The notes beneath the pieces are model-generated. The model searched no databases. It saw only the letters and a list, made by a program, of their open reading frames with translations, and was not told the origin of the DNA. From NCBI RefSeq assembly GCF_000721935.1, contig NZ_KL585381.1, positions 82,614 through 92,594 of the forward strand: DNA of 9,981 nucleotides, given 5' to 3'. Positions 5,359 to 9,981 of this stretch are shown here, piece after piece; the stretch's first letter is position 1, and each line of letters begins with the position of its first letter. The DNA is from Streptomyces sp. NRRL WC-3549 (GTDB lineage Bacteria > Actinomycetota > Actinomycetes > Streptomycetales > Streptomycetaceae). Made by a program: the position numbers and the translations under genes.

Positions 5359-6225
5359 ATGTCCGTAGACCAGGGCAGCTCGAAGGTGCTCACGCTCACC
5401 AAGAGCGTGCCGGCGCCTGCCGTGCTCACCAGCTCGTCGGAAGCCATCGACACCCGCACGCTGTCCCGCTCCCTGTTCCTGCGGCTCGCCGCGCTGGGAC
5501 CCGCCTCGGGACCCGACGGAACGGACAGCCCGGAGCGGGCCTATGTCCGGGACACACTCATCGAGCTCAACCTCCCGCTCGTGCGCTACGCCGCGGCACG
5601 GTTCCGCAGCCGTAACGAACCGATGGAGGACATCGTCCAGGTCGGCACGATCGGCCTGATCAAGGCGATCGACCGCTTCGACTGCGAGCGGGGCGTGGAG
5701 TTCCCCACCTTCGCGATGCCGACCGTCGTGGGGGAGATCAAGCGCTTCTTCCGCGACACCTCGTGGTCGGTGCGGGTGCCGCGCCGGCTCCAGGAGCTGC
5801 GCCTGGCCCTCACGAAGGCGAGCGACGAGCTCGCCCAGCAGCTCGACCGTTCGCCGACGGTCCCGGAGCTGGCCAAGGCGCTGGGGGTGTCCGAGGAGGA
5901 CGTGGTCGACGGGCTGGCCGTCGGCAACGCCTACACGGCCTCCTCGCTGGACTCCCCCTCCCCGGAGGACGACGGGGGCGAGGGCTCGCTGGCGGACCGC
6001 CTGGGATACGAGGACGCGGCCCTGGAGGGCGTCGAGTACCGCGAGTCGCTGAAGCCGCTGCTGGCCAAGCTGCCCCCGCGGGAGCGGCAGATCATCATGC
6101 TGCGCTTCTTCGCCAACATGACCCAGTCGCAGATCGGCGAAGAGGTGGGCATCTCGCAGATGCACGTCTCGCGGCTGCTGACCCGGACGCTCACCCAGCT
6201 CCGGGAAGGGCTGATCGCCGACTGA
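5359..6225 (+). CDS. sigN: Sigma-B/SpoIIAC-family RNA polymerase sigma factor, SigN type
   Basis: This 288-residue alternative sigma factor is paralogous to the gene just upstream. S. coelicolor SigN acts in aerial-hypha development (subapical stem compartment, nepA transcription). A variable N-terminus (1-45) precedes region 2 from residue 71 ([43 protein letters not shown]), nearly identical to SigF. Region 3 follows with a Ser/Glu/Asp-rich linker at about 195-210 (SPSPEDDGGEG). Region 4 (about 231-288) has the [25 protein letters not shown] (257-278). The ATG has AAGGGGG (5348-5354) at 4 nt. Tandem duplication is the likely origin, with divergence concentrated in the N-terminus and in regions 3 and 4. 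Assignment to sigN rather than another paralogue rests on gene order. Confidence 0.85.
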   Translation: MSVDQGSSKVLTLTKSVPAPAVLTSSSEAIDTRTLSRSLFLRLAALGPASGPDGTDSPERAYVRDTLIELNLPLVRYAAARFRSRNEPMEDIVQVGTIGLIKAIDRFDCERGVEFPTFAMPTVVGEIKRFFRDTSWSVRVPRRLQELRLALTKASDELAQQLDRSPTVPELAKALGVSEEDVVDGLAVGNAYTASSLDSPSPEDDGGEGSLADRLGYEDAALEGVEYRESLKPLLAKLPPRERQIIMLRFFANMTQSQIGEEVGISQMHVSRLLTRTLTQLREGLIAD

Positions 6226-6282
6226 CCTCCGCGCCGTCCGCCGCGGGGTCCCACGGGGCGTCGCGCCGGGCACACGGCTCCA

Positions 6283-6322
6283 CCGGCCGCCGGGGCGGCA
6301 TGACCGCCACTCCGGCGGCCGG
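6283..6322. terminator. Bidirectional hairpin between sigN and the small membrane gene
   Basis: CCGGCCGCCGG (6283-6293) pairs with CCGGCGGCCGG (6312-6322) over 11 bp. Inside it GGCGG (6294-6298) pairs with CCGCC (6304-6308), leaving a 5-nt loop and a 3-nt bulge. It lies between convergent genes and probably ends both transcripts. Confidence 0.65.
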
Positions 6323-6385
6323 GGCGTGCTCCGCGGGACCCCGGGCCGGCGCGGGTGCGCCGCCGCCCGGAGCGCCGACGGGATA

Positions 6386-6423
6386 GTGGGCGGAAGACGG
6401 GGACGTGGGCGGAGTACGGGGGC
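6386..6423. repeat. Two-copy 19-bp tandem repeat, G-rich on the plus strand
   Basis: GTGGGCGGAAGACGGGGAC (6386-6404) is followed without a gap by GTGGGCGGAGTACGGGGGC (6405-6423); 16 of 19 positions agree. Together they give four G-runs of 3-5 with loops of 8, 4 and 8 nt, a weak G-quadruplex pattern. The repeat lies 9 nt beyond the stop codon of the minus-strand gene, so its transcript would carry the C-rich form. Confidence 0.7.
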
Positions 6424-6432
6424 GTGCTGCGG

Positions 6433-6648
6433 TCAGCCGAGCGCGAGCCAGGCGACCGCGCCGAGGATGACGACGACCGCGACGATGGCCATGATCACGC
6501 CGGTCTTCGGGCCGGACGGAGCAGCCGCCGTCTGCTGCCTGCGCTGGGGCTCGCCCTCGTCGACGAACGCGCGGAACATCTGCGTGCTGCCCGCCGGGTC
6601 GTGAGTGCCCTCGGGGCCCGGCTGCGGGGCGTGGGGGTTGTGTGCCAT
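6433..6648 (-). CDS. Small tail-anchored membrane protein, function unknown
   Basis: The 71-residue protein has a soluble His/Pro/Gly-rich N-terminal part (MAHNPHAPQPGPEGTHDPAG) and a conserved-looking middle (STQMFRAFVDEGEPQRRQQ). One hydrophobic helix (residues 50-70, GVIMAIVAVVVILGAVAWLAL) runs almost to the C-terminus. It therefore has tail-anchor topology, with the N-terminus predicted in the cytoplasm. The ATG at 6648 is chosen because upstream in-frame sequence is not protein-like and a -10 ends 8 nt before it. No strong ribosome-binding site is seen. I cannot assign a function. The position between sigN and a MarR-pump operon is compatible with the conserved small membrane gene at this place in other Streptomyces. 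Confidence 0.75.
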   Translation of the reverse strand: MAHNPHAPQPGPEGTHDPAGSTQMFRAFVDEGEPQRRQQTAAAPSGPKTGVIMAIVAVVVILGAVAWLALG

Positions 6649-6656
6649 GGCCCAGG

Positions 6657-6685
6657 ACCCTAGCGAACTCGGCGGTAGCGCCCAA
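6657..6685 (-). promoter_or_regulatory. Leaderless-type promoter of the small membrane gene
   Basis: On the minus strand TTGGGC (6685-6680), a 17-nt spacer and TAGGGT (6662-6657) form a principal-sigma promoter. The -10 ends 8 nt before the ATG at 6648, so transcription would start at or within a base or two of the start codon. Confidence 0.55.
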
Positions 6686-6735
6686 CCCCCGGGTCTCTCA
6701 CGGCCGATGCTCCCGCACGGACCGCATGCCCTTCC

Positions 6736-6787
6736 CACGTGTCCGGTGCGGACCGGCGGGTACCCGAACGGGTGCGCCGGACATGTG
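6736..6787. other. Imperfect inverted repeat in the divergent intergenic region
   Basis: The arms 6736-6750 (CACGTGTCCGGTGCG) and 6773-6787 (GTGCGCCGGACATGTG, read from 6772 or 6773) can pair over 15 positions including three G-U pairs. The loop contains the 10-bp palindrome CGGGTACCCG (6757-6766). It lies roughly midway between the small minus-strand gene and the MarR promoter, outside both promoters. It may be a terminator, a leader structure or an operator. The rest of 6649-6998 holds no gene. Confidence 0.4.
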
Positions 6788-6924
6788 CGCCGCGTGCGCC
6801 TCGCACCCCGCGCCGGGTGTGCCCGGGAACACACACGCCGAGGCGCGCCCGCCGTGCGCTGGGGGCTTGACCGCGACCCTACGGAGGCTTTTGGGTTCCT
6901 TTACTTATGCAAGCCCCATTTCGT

Positions 6925-6966
6925 TTGCCTGGGGCAACCAACGGCTTCTATCGTTGCCCTAAGCAA
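6925..6966 (+). promoter_or_regulatory. marR promoter overlapped by two TTGC-N5-GCAA operators
   Basis: TTGCCT (6925-6930), 18 nt and TATCGT (6949-6954) make a principal-sigma promoter starting near 6961. Two identical-arm palindromes, TTGC-N5-GCAA, lie at 6925-6937 and 6954-6966, with centres 29 bp apart. The first covers the -35 and the second covers the end of the -10 and the start site. A degenerate third half-site (GCAA at 6909-6912) lies upstream. This layout is what an autorepressing MarR protein would use. Confidence 0.72.
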
Positions 6967-6998
6967 CAAGATGTACCCGTGAGATGCCTGGAGGGCCG

Positions 6999-7511
6999 GT
7001 GGCCGCACGGAGCCAGTACGAGGAACTGGCCCGGCAGCTCAGCGCCGTCGGAGCCGTCAAGCGGGGACTCGCCCGCATCCTGCCCGCCGAGTGCCCCGGG
7101 GGCTCCGCCTCCGTGCTGACGCTCCTGAGCAGACACGGCGAGATGCGGATCACCCGACTGGCCGAACTCCTGGCCGTGGACATGTCCGTGACCAGCAGAC
7201 ATGTGGCCCACACCGTGGAGAACGGCTGGGTGGAGCGGCTCGCGGACCCGACCGACAAGCGGTCCCGCATCCTGCGGCTGACCCCCGCGGGCGAGGAACT
7301 CCTCGACGAGCTGAGCCGGCGGACGACCGAGATGTTCGCCCACAACCTCGTCGACTGGTCCGACGAAGAAGTCGGACAGCTCAACTCGTTGCTGTCCCGG
7401 CTGCGTGACAGCTTCGCGTGCCGCGGCCCGGGTGGATGCGCCCCCGGGAGGCACAGCGAGGGCTGCCGCGGCGGGCACTCCGATGACTCGTACACCCGTA
7501 CACCTGTGTAA
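6999..7511 (+). CDS. MarR-family transcriptional regulator
   Basis: This is a predicted dimeric winged-helix repressor of 170 residues. An N-terminal dimerisation helix (SQYEELARQLSAVGAVKRGLAR) precedes the HTH at about 50-71 (ITRLAELLAVDMSVTSRHVAH). The wing follows (83-95, DPTDKRSRILRLT), then a C-terminal helix pair (about 97-139). The tail after F139 is unusual: C141, C147 and C156 with H152 and H160 in a Gly-rich context. The GTG at 6999 is preferred because GGAGG (6990-6994) precedes it and the protein then starts MAARSQYEELARQL. An in-frame ATG at 6984 would add five residues but has no clear ribosome-binding site. The pump gene follows after 23 nt. The protein probably represses both genes and releases DNA on binding a pump substrate; the ligand is unknown. 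Confidence 0.9.
   Translation: MAARSQYEELARQLSAVGAVKRGLARILPAECPGGSASVLTLLSRHGEMRITRLAELLAVDMSVTSRHVAHTVENGWVERLADPTDKRSRILRLTPAGEELLDELSRRTTEMFAHNLVDWSDEEVGQLNSLLSRLRDSFACRGPGGCAPGRHSEGCRGGHSDDSYTRTPV
7490..7510. promoter_or_regulatory. Repeat cluster at the marR-pump junction
   Basis: GTACACC occurs at 7490-7496 and 7498-7504 (8-nt period). The second copy forms a palindrome with the following bases: TACAC-CT-GTGTA (7499-7503 and 7506-7510). The cluster covers the last codons of marR and ends 24 nt before the pump ATG. It may be a second operator or a chance feature of the coding sequence. Confidence 0.3.
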
Positions 7512-7534
7512 CAGAAGCAAAGACAAGGAACTCC

Positions 7535-9981
7535 ATGGCTACGACCACACCATCCGGTGTGCGGGGCGGCCACGCCAAGCACGGGGCCCCAGAAGCCCCC
7601 GCAGGCACGCCGATGACACACCGGCAGATCATGGAAGCGCTGACCGGGCTGCTGCTCGGCATGTTCGTCGCGATCCTGTCGTCGACGGTCGTCTCCAACG
7701 CCCTGCCGGAAATCATCTCCGACCTCGGCGGCGGTCAGAGCGCCTACACCTGGGTCGTCACGGCCTCGCTGCTGGCCATGACCGCCACCACGCCCCTGTG
7801 GGGCAAGCTCGCGGACCTGTTCAGCAAGAAGCTGCTGGTCCAGATAGCCCTGATCATCTACGTGGCCGGCTCGATAGTGGCCGGCCTCTCGACCAGCAGC
7901 GGCATGCTCATCACCTGCCGCGTCGTGCAGGGCATCGGCGTCGGCGGTCTCTCCGCCCTCGCCCAGATCGTCATGGCCGCGATGATCTCGCCGCGTGAGC
8001 GCGGACGTTACAGCGGCTACCTCGGCGCGGTCTTCGCCGTCGCCACCGTCGGCGGCCCGCTGCTCGGCGGTGTCATCACCGACACCAGCTGGATGGGCTG
8101 GCGCTGGTGCTTCTACGTGGGTGTGCCGTTCGCGGTCATCGCCCTGATCGTGCTCCAGAAGACCCTGAAGCTCCCGGTCGTCAAGCGCGAGGTCAAGGTC
8201 GACTGGTGGGGCGCGTTCTTCATCAGCGCCGCCGTCTCCCTGCTGCTGCTCTGGGTCACCTTCGCGGGCGACAAGTACGACTGGCTCTCCTGGCAGACGG
8301 CCGTCATGGTCGTGGGCGCCGCGCTGCTCGCGCTGATCTTCGTCTTCGTCGAGTCCCGGGCCCGCGAGCCGATCATCCCGCTGCGCCTCTTCCGCAACCG
8401 CACCATCACGCTGGCCTCGGCGGCCTCGCTGTTCGTCGGTATCGGGATGTTCGCGGGCACCGTCTTCTTCAGCCAGTACTTCCAGCTGGCGCGCGGCAAG
8501 TCTCCGACGATGTCCGGCGTCATGACCATCCCGATGATCGCGGGGCTCTTCCTCTCCTCGACCCTCTCGGGCCAGATCATCACCAGGACGGGCCGCTGGA
8601 AGGCCTGGTTGGTCAGCGGTGGCTTCCTGCTCACCGCGGGTCTCGGGATGCTGGGCACCATCCGGTACGACACCGAGTACTGGCACATCGCGGTCTTCAT
8701 GTTCGTGATGGGTCTCGGCATCGGCATGATGATGCAGAACCTGGTCCTCGCCACGCAGAACCAGGTCGCCCCGGCCGACCTCGGCGCGGCCAGCTCCGTC
8801 GTCACGTTCTTCCGTTCCCTCGGTGGTGCCATCGGCGTCTCGGCGCTGGGTGCCGTCCTGGGCAACCGCGTCACCCAGTACGTCAAGGACGGCCTCGCCG
8901 ACCTCGGCCCGGAGGGCGCCAAGCTGGGCCACGGCGGTACCGGCGGCGGAGGCATCCCCGACCTGGACAAGCTCCCCGCCCCGTTCCGCACGGTCATGGA
9001 GGCGGCCTACGGTCACGGTGTCGCCGACGTCTTCCTGTACGCCGCACCGGCCGCACTCCTCGCCTTCCTGCTGACGCTCTTCATCAAGGAGGTCGCCCTG
9101 AAGACGAACGCCGGAAACGACAAGGTCCCGGCCACCGCCGAGGCACCCGCCGTCGAGGCACCCGTCGCCGCCACCGTCGGCGCCCCCGCAGCGGTCTCCG
9201 GGGCGACGGCAGGGCTCGCCGCCACCGATGCCCAGGACGCCCCGCAGGCCACGGCCCCGGCCGCGACGCTCGTGGACTCCTCCCTCACCCCCCAGGGCGG
9301 CACCCCCGTGAGCGGTGTGGTGCGCGGCGCGGAGGGCACGCCCGTCGCCCAGGCCGCGGTCACCCTGATCTCACTGGGCGGCCGGCAGCTCGGCCGGTCC
9401 GTCGCCCAGGCCGACGGCGGCTACGTACTGGACGCGCCGGGCGCGGGCAGTTACGTCCTGATCGCCTCCGCGGACGGCTTCCAGCCGCAGGCGTCCACCG
9501 TGGTCGTCGGCGACGAGGCGCTGGCGTACGACATCCTGCTCGCCGGCACGAGCGGTCTCGCCGGGACCGTGCGGACCGCAGAGGGCGGGGCTCCGGTCGA
9601 GGGCGCCATGGTCGTGGTGACCGACGTCCGCGGCGACGTCCTGGCCACCGGCGTCTCGGACGCGACGGGTGAGTTCGTCTTCGGCGAGCTGATCCCCGGG
9701 GCGGTGACGGTCGCCGTGACCGCCGCGGGCTTCCGCCCGCTGGCGCTGCCGGTGGAGATCGGCGGCCAGGGTGTCACGCGGGCCGACGCGCTCCTGCAGG
9801 CCGGTGCGCTGGTACGGGGTGTCGTCAGGGCCGGTTCCGGCCGTGCGCCGCTGCCGGACGCCCGCGTCACGCTGATCGACGCGGCGGGCAACGTGGTCGG
9901 CACCTCGACGACCGGGGAGGACGGCGTCTACGCCTTCACCGACCTGGACGCGGGCGAGTACTCCGTGGTCGCGACCGGCTA
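7535..9981 (+). CDS. DHA2-type MFS efflux transporter fused to carboxypeptidase-regulatory-like repeats, 3' truncated
   Basis: Open from ATG 7535 to the window end (815 residues seen, no stop), this is a proton-coupled drug or metabolite exporter of the 14-helix EmrB/QacA type with an added C-terminal region. The membrane core covers about residues 35-520. It shows motif A GKLADLFSKK (90-99), motif B RVVQGIGVGG (129-138) and motif C GGPLLGG (173-179). In helix 1 the usual LDxT(I/V)V reads LSSTVVSNALP, so the acidic residue is replaced by Ser49. An Ala/Pro/Thr linker (about 525-588) leads to at least three beta-sandwich repeats starting near 589, 671 and 758. Each has G-x-V-R-x-x-x-G-x-P-V-x-x-A-x-V-T-L, then a DG-x-Y/F strand and an AxGF or AxGY end. 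AAGGA (7525-7529) precedes the ATG by 5 nt. It is presumably cotranscribed with marR. Confidence 0.9.
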   Translation, partial: MATTTPSGVRGGHAKHGAPEAPAGTPMTHRQIMEALTGLLLGMFVAILSSTVVSNALPEIISDLGGGQSAYTWVVTASLLAMTATTPLWGKLADLFSKKLLVQIALIIYVAGSIVAGLSTSSGMLITCRVVQGIGVGGLSALAQIVMAAMISPRERGRYSGYLGAVFAVATVGGPLLGGVITDTSWMGWRWCFYVGVPFAVIALIVLQKTLKLPVVKREVKVDWWGAFFISAAVSLLLLWVTFAGDKYDWLSWQTAVMVVGAALLALIFVFVESRAREPIIPLRLFRNRTITLASAASLFVGIGMFAGTVFFSQYFQLARGKSPTMSGVMTIPMIAGLFLSSTLSGQIITRTGRWKAWLVSGGFLLTAGLGMLGTIRYDTEYWHIAVFMFVMGLGIGMMMQNLVLATQNQVAPADLGAASSVVTFFRSLGGAIGVSALGAVLGNRVTQYVKDGLADLGPEGAKLGHGGTGGGGIPDLDKLPAPFRTVMEAAYGHGVADVFLYAAPAALLAFLLTLFIKEVALKTNAGNDKVPATAEAPAVEAPVAATVGAPAAVSGATAGLAATDAQDAPQATAPAATLVDSSLTPQGGTPVSGVVRGAEGTPVAQAAVTLISLGGRQLGRSVAQADGGYVLDAPGAGSYVLIASADGFQPQASTVVVGDEALAYDILLAGTSGLAGTVRTAEGGAPVEGAMVVVTDVRGDVLATGVSDATGEFVFGELIPGAVTVAVTAAGFRPLALPVEIGGQGVTRADALLQAGALVRGVVRAGSGRAPLPDARVTLIDAAGNVVGTSTTGEDGVYAFTDLDAGEYSVVATG

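Noticed and set aside
4242..5615. 457-codon plus frame overlapping sigF
   Set aside because: It is the sigF sequence read one frame off, with Arg/Pro/Gly-rich nonsense. It runs through the sigF-sigN intergenic region.
6959..9016. Long minus-strand open frame (685 codons) antisense to marR and the pump
   Set aside because: It is the shadow of high-GC codon bias. Its translation is rich in Arg/Asp/Gly/His without any domain, while the opposite strand encodes clear MarR and MFS motifs.
9299..9981. Separate gene for the beta-sandwich repeats
   Set aside because: The frame is continuous from 7535 with no stop, and there is no ribosome-binding site and start before the first repeat, so the sequence shows a fusion.

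Overview
The window is ordinary, very GC-rich chromosomal DNA from a Streptomyces-type actinomycete. The evidence is third-codon-position GC bias in every gene, GTG starts, long hairpin terminators without U-tracts, and a gene order I recognise from Streptomyces: LytR_C protein, upp, a small Arg-rich gene, a TadA-associated gene, tadA, tRNA-Ser, two small genes, sigF, sigN, a small membrane gene, a MarR regulator and an efflux pump. No phage, insertion sequence, CRISPR array or integrated element is visible. The first bases are not genomic: positions 4-22 are the Illumina Nextera transposon mosaic end, so the window begins at an untrimmed contig edge.

Left part (23-2850). A 5'-truncated LytR_C-domain protein converges with upp (uracil phosphoribosyltransferase, minus strand) across a 9-bp hairpin. 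Divergent from upp lies a 72-codon Arg-rich gene closed by a hairpin. Next comes a two-gene unit: an acidic TadA-associated protein followed 9 nt later by tadA, the tRNA adenosine deaminase that makes the wobble inosine.

Middle part (2851-4133). A tRNA-Ser(CGA) gene with a recognisable promoter is followed by a perfect 17-bp hairpin and then four more stem-loops. These fill most of the 458-nt gap up to a 54-codon single-pass membrane protein gene. A Dabb (dimeric alpha-beta barrel) protein follows and ends at a clear intrinsic terminator.

Sigma-factor part (4134-6322). Two paralogous sigma-B/SpoIIAC-family sigma factors stand in tandem, matching sigF and sigN of Streptomyces coelicolor, which act in sporulation and aerial-hypha development. 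No anti-sigma or anti-anti-sigma gene adjoins them. Upstream of sigF are four TGACSG elements in near-helical phase. Upstream of sigN is a close match to a sigma-B-type promoter, suggesting auto- or cross-regulation.

Right part (6323-9981). A tail-anchored 71-aa membrane protein faces sigN across a hairpin and carries a leaderless-type promoter. A MarR regulator follows, with two TTGC-N5-GCAA palindromes on its promoter. Then, 23 nt downstream, comes a DHA2-type MFS pump fused to at least three carboxypeptidase-regulatory-like beta-sandwich repeats; it is still open at the window end. The regulator and pump look like a self-contained, autorepressed efflux operon.

I see no clear previously undescribed system. 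The observations most worth checking are the sigma-factor promoter elements, the MarR operator pair and cysteine-rich tail, the pump fusion and the hairpin array after the tRNA.
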